Assembly: GCA_002307055.1 (NCBI GenBank)
Contig: DBTM01000043.1
Location: 410 to 12,680 of the forward strand
Direction of reading: 5' to 3'
DNA length: 12,271 bases
Source: Clostridiales bacterium UBA1316
GTDB taxonomy: Bacteria; Bacillota; Clostridia; Oscillospirales; Oscillospiraceae
The notes below the pieces were generated by a model. The model did not search any database and was not told the DNA's origin. It was given only the letters and a program-made list of their open reading frames with translations. Made by a program: the position numbers and the translations under genes. How positions within the stretch are numbered: the first letter of the stretch is position 1; each line of letters opens with the position of its first letter. Shown piece by piece: positions 1 through 7,087 of the stretch.

Positions 1-410
1 ATTTCCGGGCCAACCTGAGCGGTATCGCCGTCGATTGCCTGCTTGCCGCAGAAAATGATGTCGAACTTGCCTTCGGTCTCCTCAAGAGTCTTAATTGCAG
101 AGGAAAGAATGTAGCTTGTTGCAAGCGTATCGGAACCACCGAAGCAACGGTCAGTTACGAGGTATGCTTTGTCCCCGCCTACGGCAAGGCACTCTTTAAG
201 AGCGACCTTGGCCTGCTCGGGGCCCATCGACAAAAGAACGATCTGAGCATCGGGATCCGTGTCTTTAATTCTTGCGGCTGCTTCCAGAGCATAGGCGTCG
301 AAGGGGTTAACTATGCTGGGAACGCCATCACGTATTAGGGTATTCTTAACGGGGTCAATCCTGATTTCCGTGGTGTCAGGTACCTGTTTTATACAAACAA
401 GCATATTCAT
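1..410 (-). CDS. etfB: Electron transfer flavoprotein beta subunit, 3' end outside window
   Basis: The beta subunit of the EtfAB heterodimer, a cytoplasmic flavoprotein that carries electrons to or from acyl-CoA dehydrogenases; in anaerobic clostridia it often takes part in flavin-based electron bifurcation. I translated it by hand: it opens MNMLVCIKQVPDTTEIRID, continues with PSIVNPFDAYALEAAARIKD, and ends at the edge with CGKQAIDGDTAQVGPE, the conserved nucleotide-binding loop of the family. About 136 of the usual 250-260 residues are present; the C-terminal half lies beyond base 1. The ATG at 408-410 is preceded by AGAAGGAA about 8-9 nt upstream; the in-frame ATG at 402-404 is the weaker alternative. 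An acyl-CoA dehydrogenase gene lies upstream in the same orientation and is the likely redox partner. etfA would be expected just beyond the left edge. Bifurcating activity cannot be decided from this fragment. Confidence 0.95.
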   Translation of the reverse strand, partial: MNMLVCIKQVPDTTEIRIDPVKNTLIRDGVPSIVNPFDAYALEAAARIKDTDPDAQIVLLSMGPEQAKVALKECLAVGGDKAYLVTDRCFGGSDTLATSYILSSAIKTLEETEGKFDIIFCGKQAIDGDTAQVGPE

Positions 411-448
411 GTTAGGTATTCCTTCTTTCCATTTTGTTGCTTTTTTCG

Positions 449-477
449 ATTATATAAGCCTTGTGCTTTTGCAGCAA
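449..477 (-). promoter_or_regulatory. Second possible promoter of etfB
   Basis: On the minus strand a TATAAT (449-454) lies 17 nt downstream of TTGCTG (472-477). Transcription from here would give a leader of only about 30 nt before the etfB start. The -35 half overlaps a small perfect hairpin (471-488, GCAGCA/TGCTGC arms), so this could equally be only leader RNA of the stronger upstream promoter. Confidence 0.35.
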
Positions 478-546
478 AGCTGTGCTGCAGACAAAACACT
501 ATTTAGCAAAATACACTCGAAAACGCTGATGTTTCCACGATATTTA

Positions 547-574
547 ATTATACAGGTTAAAAAATAAATGTCAA
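547..574 (-). promoter_or_regulatory. Strong sigma-A-type promoter of etfB
   Basis: Minus-strand TTGACA (569-574) and TATAAT (547-552), both perfect consensus hexamers, are separated by 16 nt. The start of transcription would fall near 540, giving a leader of about 130 nt before the etfB ATG. It shows that etfB (with etfA presumably following) can be transcribed independently of the acyl-CoA dehydrogenase gene upstream. I see no gene between 411 and 793. Confidence 0.75.
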
Positions 575-694
575 TATAGAATGGCTTGTTGCCAAACTAA
601 TGCAATAATTTCTATAATTATGCATATTTATTTGAGTATTTGCAGCTCAACATTGTCATATTATTGATAATATATTGACAATAAACAAACACAC

Positions 695-731
695 AAAGTC
701 CGCACAGACACAGAGCGTCGATGCGGACTTT
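695..731 (-). terminator. Hairpin terminator after the acyl-CoA dehydrogenase gene
   Basis: A perfect 10-bp inverted repeat (AAAGTCCGCA at 695-704, TGCGGACTTT at 722-731) with a 17-nt loop lies about 60 nt past the acyl-CoA dehydrogenase stop. On the minus strand the stem is followed by a T-rich but interrupted run (GTGTGTTTGTTTATTG), so termination may be partial. Between here and the etfB promoter (575-694) I see only AT-rich sequence. Confidence 0.65.
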
Positions 732-793
732 CTGAGCACGCTACTTTTTGCGGCTGAACAATTTGGTATGTATTTTAAAAAACCTGAGACTGA

Positions 794-1954
794 TTACATC
801 ATGCCGGCAGCCTTAAGAAGGGACTTAACAATAACCATGCGCTGAATCTGGTTTGTTCCTTCAAAGAGCTGGCTGATTTTTGCGTTTCTGTACATGATTT
901 CAATCGGATAATCCTTGCTGTAGCCGTTTCCGCCGAAGATCTGAACTGCGTCCTCTGTTGTCTTTACAAGATAGTCGGAGGAAAGAGTCTTAGAAGCGGA
1001 AGCAAGAGCACTGTCGGTAATGCCGGCATCTATAAGAGACGCAACCTTGTATGCAAGAGCGCGGGCGGCTTCATAACGGATTTCCATGTCGGCGATCATG
1101 AACTGAACAGACTGATTCTGAAGAATGGGGTTGCCGAAAGTAATACGTGTTGCCGCGTATTCAAGGCACTTATCTATGCAGCTGCGCATAGCGCCGCAGG
1201 TGCAGGCACCAACTCCTGCAGGGCGGGTGATGTCGAAGGTGCTCATAGCGATTTTAAAGCCCTGTCCCTCTTTGCCGACAAGATGGTCAGCGGGAACGCG
1301 GACATTATCAAAGACCATTTCGCAGGTGTTGGAAAGACGGATACCCATCTTTTCCTCTTCCTTGCCGCAGGTGATACCGGCGCGGCTGCGCTCAACGATG
1401 AAGCATGACATACCGCGAGTTCCTGCATCGGGGGTAGTGACTGCAAAAACAGCATAAACGCTTGCGTTGTTTCCGTTTGTTATGTAGCATTTTGTTCCGT
1501 TGATAACCCACTCGTCGCCGTCCTTGACAGCTGTGGTGCGTCCGTTTGCAACGTCGGAACCGGCGTCCGCTTCGGTCAGAGCAAAAGCTGCAAGGCCGCC
1601 GTCAACGATGAACTTACCGAAAAGCTCCTTCTGAGCCTGAGTGCCGAACAGATCAACAGGTGTGTATGCAAGACTGCAGGCACCGATTGTGGTTGCAAAT
1701 CCGACATCCTGATAACCGATTTCTTCGAGAACGAGGGAGTTTGTTACCTGACCCATTCCGCCGCCGCCGATTGATTCAGGAAGAGTAATGCTGGTAAGTC
1801 CCATGTCGGCGCATTTCTTAACGACTTCCATTGGAACTTCGTTCTTTTCGTCGCATTCCTTGATTCTTTCGAAAGGAAGTTCCTTACGAATAAAATCGCG
1901 AGTCATAAGCTGAATGTCAATTTGGTCTTGGGTTAAGCCGAAATCTTCTTTCAT
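794..1954 (-). CDS. Acyl-CoA dehydrogenase, butyryl-CoA dehydrogenase type
   Basis: An FAD enzyme that oxidises, or in fermenting anaerobes reduces, the alpha-beta bond of short acyl-CoA substrates, exchanging electrons with EtfAB in the cytoplasm. The 386-residue product has the usual family length and all hallmarks: the first acyl-CoA dehydrogenase signature ALTEADAGSDVAN, the second signature around GGNGYSKDYPIEIMYRNAKI, and QLFEGTNQIQR, whose glutamate (about residue 365) is the expected catalytic base. The start chosen is the ATG at 1952-1954, MKEDFGLTQDQ, because AAAGGAGA sits about 8 nt upstream and family similarity begins there; an in-frame ATG at 2041 would add 29 unlikely residues. 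The neighbouring etfB supports a butyrate-type or related enoyl-CoA reductase role. Substrate (butyryl, caffeyl, aryl-acrylyl or other CoA ester) cannot be fixed from the sequence, so no symbol is given. Confidence 0.93.
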   Translation of the reverse strand: MKEDFGLTQDQIDIQLMTRDFIRKELPFERIKECDEKNEVPMEVVKKCADMGLTSITLPESIGGGGMGQVTNSLVLEEIGYQDVGFATTIGACSLAYTPVDLFGTQAQKELFGKFIVDGGLAAFALTEADAGSDVANGRTTAVKDGDEWVINGTKCYITNGNNASVYAVFAVTTPDAGTRGMSCFIVERSRAGITCGKEEEKMGIRLSNTCEMVFDNVRVPADHLVGKEGQGFKIAMSTFDITRPAGVGACTCGAMRSCIDKCLEYAATRITFGNPILQNQSVQFMIADMEIRYEAARALAYKVASLIDAGITDSALASASKTLSSDYLVKTTEDAVQIFGGNGYSKDYPIEIMYRNAKISQLFEGTNQIQRMVIVKSLLKAAGMM

Positions 1955-2083
1955 GATAAATGTCTCCTTTTTGATTGATAAATGCAATGCAAACACACTG
2001 TTCCTTCCTTCTCCCAAAAAGGGACTTCCAGCGTGTTCCATTACTCTTCATAATGGTGAGTATCAAGTTTGGCCTGACATTTG

Positions 2084-2123
2084 AATTTTGCAAGCGGAAT
2101 TTAGGGCTTCCGTCTGCAAAATT
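2084..2123 (-). promoter_or_regulatory. Leader RNA hairpin upstream of acyl-CoA dehydrogenase gene
   Basis: Within the long putative leader of the acyl-CoA dehydrogenase gene there is an inverted repeat with perfect 9-bp outer arms (AATTTTGCA 2084-2092, TGCAAAATT 2115-2123) and a perfect 5-bp inner stem (CGGAA 2095-2099, TTCCG 2108-2112) around an 8-nt loop. A second small hairpin (CCATTA/TAATGG, 2038-2056) follows closer to the gene. No U-run follows either, so they are not simple terminators. They could be an RNA regulatory structure or a protein-binding palindrome; I do not recognise a known riboswitch. Confidence 0.5.
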
Positions 2124-2162
2124 AATGACAATGTTAAATTCTTGACGTTTCACATTTCCTAG

Positions 2163-2191
2163 ATTATACAGCAAATACGTCGTCTTTGCAA
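2163..2191 (-). promoter_or_regulatory. Sigma-A-type promoter of acyl-CoA dehydrogenase gene
   Basis: Minus-strand TTGCAA (2186-2191) and TATAAT (2163-2168) are spaced 17 nt, and the -10 is preceded by TG one base upstream (extended -10). Transcription would start near 2156, about 200 nt before the ATG at 1954, leaving a long structured leader. A perfect AT palindrome, AATAATATTATT (2212-2223), lies just upstream and may be only AT-rich sequence. Confidence 0.65.
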
Positions 2192-2330
2192 CGCTTTTAT
2201 TTGCTAATATGAATAATATTATTGTGAATAATGCAGAATGTTCGGAAATTGTTAACATGTTTGTATGAAAGAAATCGGACATTAGTAACGTATTAAACGT
2301 TTGACAAAATACATGAGACCCAACATTACC

Positions 2331-2360
2331 TTGACAAGAAGAGCTGTTCCGTGCGATTAT
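2331..2360 (+). promoter_or_regulatory. Candidate promoter of the zinc-ribbon gene
   Basis: TTGACA at 2331-2336 is followed after 18 nt by GATTAT (2355-2360, four of six consensus bases) about 50 nt before the gene. A second TTGACA at 2301-2306 has no good -10 partner. The -35 is strong, the -10 imperfect. Confidence 0.4.
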
Positions 2361-2409
2361 AAAAAGAAATAGTCGAATTAATAAGACGTTTTAATATATG
2401 GAGGTAATT

Positions 2410-3957
2410 ATGGCGTTTTGTACCGAATGCGGATATAAACTTCCGAATGGAGCATTGTTTTGCCCTGAATGCGGAGCTAAACTGGCTGTCGCCCAAGATT
2501 GCGGCAGCGTAGAAGAAACTGAAAACCTTACGCAAGATTCCGGAACTCTGAATAATGAAGCTGAAGCCCGCAAGGAAACTCATGAGCTTCCTTCGGGGCT
2601 TAAAAATCCATATTATATGCCGGAGGAACTGGAATATCCCACATCTCCCGGAATGAAACCAAAGTCTAAAGGCGTAAAAGTTGCGGCAATTGTAATTTCA
2701 GCCGCGGTTATTCTCTTGTTAATCGCCGTGGTATTGATTTCCCAGACTTTTCAGGATAAGAATCCTTATGTCGGATACTGGGAGAGCTCCGCGATTGATA
2801 ATGGCAGCGGAGAGCTGACAAATACATATTTGGGTGAAAAGGTTGACGGGCTTTTTGGAATACAGATTAACAGTGACGGCTCAGCCTTCATTGCCTCGGC
2901 ATATAACACGGAAATAGAAAACGCTACCTGGGTTGAAATCGAGGGCGGTATTGAAGCGTCCGATGAGAATGATGTCTACGACCTTACACTGATGAACGGA
3001 AGACTGCTTCTGAACAATGAGGGTTTTTATGTTGTTTTTGAGAAGTCGGGTAAGGACATATATCATCCGACCGTTTCTCACGGCTCTCTGTCGGGTCATG
3101 ACCAGGGCAGTCTGTCTGAAAAACCGGATTCCACGCTAAATCAAAACATTTCGGGCAGCGGCTATATCGACAGCGATAATTACTATATTTCTTTTGTCGG
3201 AGCCAATGATTTTACGGATGTTGGCGGAGACGCGGCAATGCGTGTTTTCTATGAGTTTACAAACGACTCCTCAAACTCCGTTTCCGCCGGCAGTGTACTC
3301 GGATTCACCGTGTCACAGGACGGTGATGAGCTTAGTGAAACCTACGCCTTCGACGACAGCGACGCATATAATAACCAGTCATACAGAATCAGACCGGGTA
3401 TAACAATTCAGTGCTGCTATGAGTTTAAATACGATCCTAAAGGCGGAGCTGTCAGTATTACTGCCGGCTCATGGAATGACAAAGACGAAGAGGGAGAAGT
3501 TGCGGCATCATATATTCCGGGGAAGCTTCCGGGAAAACCCGCACAGCACCTGACAAAGCCTGTTTCAGACCCAAAATGGACGGAAAGTATTCCAAATCAC
3601 GGCACTCTTGAGAACTGCTATAAGGTCTCGGTTCAAAAAGCCGAAAACACAACCGACATTCTGGGAAATCCCGCTGTCAGAATCTATTATGAGTATACGA
3701 ATGGCACGGAATACTCAAACAGCCTTGCGGAAACACTGAGCGTATATTCCTATCAGGACGGCATTTCGCTTGAAACCACAAACGTTGCGGTTTTTACAGA
3801 TACGGATATAGGCTTTAGCAAAAGGATTGCACCGGGCGAGACAGTCACCGCATCCTGTGTGTTTGCTCTGCGAAATGACAGCTCTCCCGTTGAGGCAGAG
3901 ATTGAAGCCCTATCAAGCTATGACGCTATAGGCCGGGTATTTGAAATTACAAAATAA
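2410..3957 (+). CDS. Membrane-anchored zinc-ribbon protein with two DUF5067-like domains
   Basis: A 515-residue protein with no known biochemical role. It begins with a short zinc ribbon (CTEC at 4-7, CPEC at 18-21), then a low-complexity acidic linker, one transmembrane helix at about 90-111 flanked by Lys on the inner side, and a large, presumably extracellular part. Residues 120-215 look like a small beta-rich domain (GYWESSAID onward). Two similar modules follow, about 250-350 and 400-500, each with an acidic beta strand, a [FY]YE[FY]TN core and a late RI[RA]PG segment; they resemble DUF5067, a domain found in Firmicute surface proteins. The ATG at 2410 is chosen because GGAGG (2400-2404) lies 5 nt upstream; the in-frame ATG at 2398 overlaps that site. 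The gene is monocistronic, ending at the terminator at 3982-4028. A surface sensor or envelope protein is the most that can be inferred. Confidence 0.85.
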   Translation: MAFCTECGYKLPNGALFCPECGAKLAVAQDCGSVEETENLTQDSGTLNNEAEARKETHELPSGLKNPYYMPEELEYPTSPGMKPKSKGVKVAAIVISAAVILLLIAVVLISQTFQDKNPYVGYWESSAIDNGSGELTNTYLGEKVDGLFGIQINSDGSAFIASAYNTEIENATWVEIEGGIEASDENDVYDLTLMNGRLLLNNEGFYVVFEKSGKDIYHPTVSHGSLSGHDQGSLSEKPDSTLNQNISGSGYIDSDNYYISFVGANDFTDVGGDAAMRVFYEFTNDSSNSVSAGSVLGFTVSQDGDELSETYAFDDSDAYNNQSYRIRPGITIQCCYEFKYDPKGGAVSITAGSWNDKDEEGEVAASYIPGKLPGKPAQHLTKPVSDPKWTESIPNHGTLENCYKVSVQKAENTTDILGNPAVRIYYEYTNGTEYSNSLAETLSVYSYQDGISLETTNVAVFTDTDIGFSKRIAPGETVTASCVFALRNDSSPVEAEIEALSSYDAIGRVFEITK

Positions 3958-3981
3958 TGATTTTTTAAATTTCAGTTTAAT

Positions 3982-4028
3982 ACAAAAACAGAAGATACGG
4001 GGAATAATTCCGTGTCTTCTGTTTTTGT
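3982..4028. terminator. Bidirectional terminator between convergent genes
   Basis: A 19-bp stem with one G-T pair (ACAAAAACAGAAGATACGG at 3982-4000, partner at 4010-4028) and a 9-nt loop lies between the zinc-ribbon gene and the DUF6873 gene. The A-run on one side and the T-run on the other give each strand a U-tail, so it can end both convergent transcripts. Confidence 0.9.
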
Positions 4029-4046
4029 AATATTATTTAAGAGAAA

Positions 4047-4796
4047 CTACCGCTCAGCTATCGGAAGAACCGAACCAACATCAAATATCGGTTTGTCTGT
4101 TAAAAATACAGGCTTAATTCCATGCAGATTTAAAAAGCCTTCAATCGCGTTTCTGTCGGGGTGATTTGAGAGTATACCGGTGAAAGCAAGCTTATCCCCT
4201 GCCATTTTAAAGGCCGCGCCGCCTATAAACCCCTCGTCATAGCCCTTGAGCTCAATTCCGTGAGAGCTTATTTCCAGGACATCAAAGCTTTCGCTTTTCA
4301 TGGCTCCCGCCATACCGTGATCCGCTGTTATTGCGGCTGTGGCGCTTATTAGACATACGGCACATTTTGCGTAGCCTTGACTTACCTGCACTTTCTTATA
4401 CAAATTAATATTATGCAATAAGCTGTCGGAGAATTTGAAATTATGAAACAGCCTGTCCCCCGCCGACAAAACGCAGAGCCCCGCGTCAAAAGGATAATTC
4501 GGCAAAACCTCGGCATCGGAAACTATAATGTCTGCGTTAAGCTTCCTCAGCTCATTGAGGAAGCCTGAATGCAAAACTGCACCGGATACTATGAATCTGT
4601 TTTCGCAAACGTGAAGCACAGTCAGATCAATATGTGAGCGAAGCCTCTCATCAACAAACGAATTGTTTGGGCAGGCAAGCGTTTTAATCCCATAAGGCAT
4701 AAGAGCCGCGCCGATTTCTTCGGCATAGTCCTCCCCTACCGCCGCGACGCAAACGTTTCCGAGCGGCAGATTCGGTGTTTTGACAAAGTAAGGCAT
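4047..4796 (-). CDS. DUF6873-type protein, predicted pentein (GME) fold
   Basis: A conserved clostridial protein of about 249 residues that I place in the DUF6873 family, predicted to have the fold of guanidino-group-modifying enzymes; this rests on recalled family motifs, not a search. Recognisable stretches are LNADIIVSD, the KCAVCLISATAAITADHG segment, the HGIELKGYDEGFIGGAAF segment and, near the end, KPIFDVGSVLPIAE. No C-terminal catalytic cysteine typical of active penteins is seen, so an enzymatic function is uncertain. Start: the ATG at 4794-4796 has ACGGAGAT about 8 nt upstream. An earlier in-frame ATG at 4820 overlaps the radA stop as ATGA and would add eight residues by translational coupling, but it lacks its own ribosome binding site. 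It is the last gene of the cwlD-radA operon and ends at the bidirectional terminator. Confidence 0.75.
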   Translation of the reverse strand: MPYFVKTPNLPLGNVCVAAVGEDYAEEIGAALMPYGIKTLACPNNSFVDERLRSHIDLTVLHVCENRFIVSGAVLHSGFLNELRKLNADIIVSDAEVLPNYPFDAGLCVLSAGDRLFHNFKFSDSLLHNINLYKKVQVSQGYAKCAVCLISATAAITADHGMAGAMKSESFDVLEISSHGIELKGYDEGFIGGAAFKMAGDKLAFTGILSNHPDRNAIEGFLNLHGIKPVFLTDKPIFDVGSVLPIAER

Positions 4797-4816
4797 AGCT
4801 ATATCTCCGTAATAAT

Positions 4817-6193
4817 TCATTTTACAACAGCGGCTATTGCCTCACGAATATTCCGAACGGAAATGATTTCAAGACCCTCGGGAGCTTTGATATCATCACG
4901 GACATGCGCCGGAACTACACAGCGCTTAAAGCCCAGACGCGAAATCTCCGTAAGACGCTGATTGAGAGCGGTGACGCTTCTGACTTCGCCTGTCAGTCCA
5001 ACCTCGCCCACCGCGGCGACATCGTTTCCGATAGGCTTATCACGGTGGCTGGAGGCAATGGCAAGAACAGTCGCCAAATCCGCTGCCGGTTCGTCAAGCT
5101 CAAGTCCGCCTATAACATTAATATAGGCGTCGCTGCTCCCGACGGAAATTCCGCCGCGTTTTTCAAGAACCGCGAGAAGAAGCGTTGCGCGATTATAATC
5201 CACACCGTTCGCGTTGCGTCTGGCAACATTAAAACCACTGGGAGTGACCAGCGCCTGTATTTCCGCTAAAATCGGGCGTGTGCCCTCCATCACGCAGGTT
5301 ACGCAGGTGCCCGGACTGTTAGCGGGTCTGCCGGAAAGCAGCATTTCCGAGGGATTCAGAACCTCACGAAGTCCGAAGTCCACCATCTCAAAAACACCGA
5401 TTTCGTTTGTTGAACCGAAACGATTTTTTGCCGCACGCAGAATCCGATAGCTTGCCGCCTGTTCGCCTTCAAAATACAAGACACAATCGACCATGTGCTC
5501 GAGCACCTTCGGTCCGGCGATAGCTCCCTCTTTATTGACATGTCCGACGAGAAATACCGTTACGCCCCTGCTTTTAGAGAGCTGAAGGAGTGCCATAGTG
5601 CATTCCTTCACCTGCCCGACGCTGCCTGGAGACGAATTCATTTCGGGATTATATAAGGTTTGAATCGAATCGATGATCATGATATCAGGCTGCAGCGTAT
5701 CGGCGGCTGCAATGACCTCGCCGAGGTCTGTTTCCGCGTGGACGTAAAAGTTGCCGCTTTTCACATGAAGACGCTCGGCACGCATTTTGAGCTGTCGCTC
5801 GGATTCTTCACCGGTTACATAGAGTATTTTTTGAGTTTTTCCGAGATGGCTGCATATCTGCAAAAGTAGCGTCGATTTCCCGATACCGGGCGCGCCGCCC
5901 ACGAGGACAAGCGAACCTGTGACGGCGCCGCCGCCCAATACACGGTCAAGCTCACCAAGACCCGTGCTAAAACGTATTTCCTTCGAACCATCCAGCTCGC
6001 TCAAGAGCTTTGGTTTATTCCGCGCCTGTATTTTCGTGTTTGAATTTGGCGCGCCTGCTTTAGACTTTGTTTCCGCAGGCTGTTCAACAATGGTGTTCCA
6101 GCTGCCGCAGGCTGGGCATTTGCCCTGCCACTTCGGTGTTTCATTTCCGCAGTCGGTACAAAAATATGCTGTTTTATCCTTCATTGCCTTCAT
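4817..6193 (-). CDS. radA: DNA repair protein RadA (Sms)
   Basis: A RecA-related ATPase that promotes branch migration of recombination intermediates and helps repair stalled or broken DNA. The 458-residue product has the standard length and domain order: an N-terminal four-cysteine zinc finger (C12, C15, C26, C29), a RecA-like core with Walker A GGAPGIGKST (99-108), a Walker B-like strand IMIIDSIQTL (171-180), the RadA-specific KNRFG motif (256-260), and a C-terminal Lon-protease-like domain (VAAVGEVGLTGEVR region). The ATG at 6193 has GGAGGG directly upstream with 5 nt spacing; this site lies inside the 3' end of cwlD, with which radA overlaps by 20 bp. The next gene starts at or just before the radA stop, so the three genes are probably one transcript. 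Confidence 0.97.
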   Translation of the reverse strand: MKAMKDKTAYFCTDCGNETPKWQGKCPACGSWNTIVEQPAETKSKAGAPNSNTKIQARNKPKLLSELDGSKEIRFSTGLGELDRVLGGGAVTGSLVLVGGAPGIGKSTLLLQICSHLGKTQKILYVTGEESERQLKMRAERLHVKSGNFYVHAETDLGEVIAAADTLQPDIMIIDSIQTLYNPEMNSSPGSVGQVKECTMALLQLSKSRGVTVFLVGHVNKEGAIAGPKVLEHMVDCVLYFEGEQAASYRILRAAKNRFGSTNEIGVFEMVDFGLREVLNPSEMLLSGRPANSPGTCVTCVMEGTRPILAEIQALVTPSGFNVARRNANGVDYNRATLLLAVLEKRGGISVGSSDAYINVIGGLELDEPAADLATVLAIASSHRDKPIGNDVAAVGEVGLTGEVRSVTALNQRLTEISRLGFKRCVVPAHVRDDIKAPEGLEIISVRNIREAIAAVVK

Positions 6194-6935
6194 TCGTCCC
6201 TCCAGAGTATACGCTGCTCAAGCGGCTTTGATTAGTAATATAACCGACGGCGACGGCTGCCGCGATCTTTAGCTGATACGTTTCCGATAATAATAATTTC
6301 TCTTCTATGTCATTTGATAAAAAGCCGCATTCAATGATTAGCGCCGGGCATTTGATGTGATTAAGCAGCAGAATGCTGTCCGGAACCTTTGACGCCGCGC
6401 GGCGGCTTTTTGGATTCAGCGCCGTGATTAATAATTTCTGCATCGCTTCACCGAATTCTTTGCTGCTGTTTGTCGGCGCATAAAGAATCTGCGCGCCGAA
6501 TGGGCTCCCGTCGGGAAATTTATTCTGATGAATGCTCAATAATACAGCGTTCTGGGTACCGTTAATCAGCTGCAGGCGCCGGTTTTGATCCTCAGCTTTT
6601 TTTTCTCTGATCGTATGGGATTTTCTAGAATACTCCAGAGTCTCCGACATACGCGTCATTGTCGTCCGAACACCGTAAAAACCCATGATTAGATCGAGCT
6701 TTCGCGCAATTTCAAGATTAATCTCGCTCTCTTTTGCTCCTGTGCGTGAAACAGCGCCGCCATCCTCCCCGCCGTGACCGGCATCTATAATAACCGTCAG
6801 ACAGGAATGCTCCGCAGATGTTTTTACACTTCTGCTGCCTGCTTCATTCTGAATTAACGCGGCGATAATACTGATGACCGAAATCAGTAAAATGAGAACG
6901 ATCAGGAACCAAAGCTTCTTTAATGTTGATTTCAC
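6174..6935 (-). CDS. cwlD: N-acetylmuramoyl-L-alanine amidase CwlD, spore cortex
   Basis: A zinc amidase of the Amidase_3 family. CwlD removes the peptide side chain from muramic acid in spore cortex peptidoglycan, the first step in making muramic-delta-lactam, which germination enzymes recognise. The 253-residue product has an N-terminal membrane anchor (about 7-29) and an outer catalytic domain with the expected zinc ligands H54 (DAGHGG), E69 (AKESEIN) and H136 (SIHQN) and the catalytic E202 (IIECGF). Length and lack of extra wall-binding domains fit CwlD better than vegetative amidases. The start is GTG (6933-6935) behind AAGGGGAGAGG; the overlapping ATG runs straight into a stop. It heads the operon with radA. 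The divergent neighbour is a spore coat operon, which supports the sporulation role. Upstream, TCATAACAT occurs twice, exactly 20 nt apart (6958-6966 and 6978-6986 on the plus strand as ATGTTATGA); no promoter could be assigned with confidence. Confidence 0.9.
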   Translation of the reverse strand: MKSTLKKLWFLIVLILLISVISIIAALIQNEAGSRSVKTSAEHSCLTVIIDAGHGGEDGGAVSRTGAKESEINLEIARKLDLIMGFYGVRTTMTRMSETLEYSRKSHTIREKKAEDQNRRLQLINGTQNAVLLSIHQNKFPDGSPFGAQILYAPTNSSKEFGEAMQKLLITALNPKSRRAASKVPDSILLLNHIKCPALIIECGFLSNDIEEKLLLSETYQLKIAAAVAVGYITNQSRLSSVYSGGTNEGNEG

Positions 6936-6957
6936 ATGTCCTCTCCCCTTTCAGTAG

Positions 6958-6986
6958 ATGTTATGAAAAGGGTGGATATGTTATGA
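6958..6986. repeat. Paired direct repeat in the cwlD/cotJ intergenic region
   Basis: ATGTTATGA occurs at 6958-6966 and again at 6978-6986, a period of exactly 20 nt or about two helical turns. It lies between the divergent cwlD and cotJ genes and close to the cwlD ribosome binding site. It could be a regulator site or -10-like elements (read as TCATAACAT towards cwlD). No known regulator is assigned. Confidence 0.35.
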
Positions 6987-6994
6987 GTAGCATT

Positions 6995-7023
6995 TAACAT
7001 CCGTAAAACACAATTCATATAAT
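6995..7023 (+). promoter_or_regulatory. Candidate sigma-E-type sporulation promoter of cotJ
   Basis: CATATAAT (7016-7023) matches the sigma-E -10 consensus CATACAAT at seven of eight bases; 14 nt upstream, TAACATC (6995-7001) matches the -35 KMATATT at five of seven. In Bacillus the cotJ operon is transcribed by sigma-E, which agrees. The hexamer TATAAT inside it could also serve sigma-A, but no good TTGACA lies upstream. The start of transcription would be near 7030, leaving the TTG at 7088 as the start codon. Confidence 0.45.
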
Positions 7024-7087
7024 GACAAGGAGCTATTTTCCCTGGAACCGGAGCTCCTGCATGATCAACGACATAGGAGGAAGACAC

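Noticed and set aside
313..567. Plus-strand open frame of 84 codons over the etfB start and leader
   Set aside because: It is antisense to etfB and its promoter, with no family resemblance.
1955..2041. 29-residue N-terminal extension of the acyl-CoA dehydrogenase from the ATG at 2041
   Set aside because: A strong ribosome binding site and family similarity begin at 1954; the extension has no family similarity.
7022..7087. ATG at 7022 as start of the coat protein
   Set aside because: It overlaps the candidate -10 element and lacks a ribosome binding site, while AGGAGG precedes the TTG at 7088 at ideal spacing.
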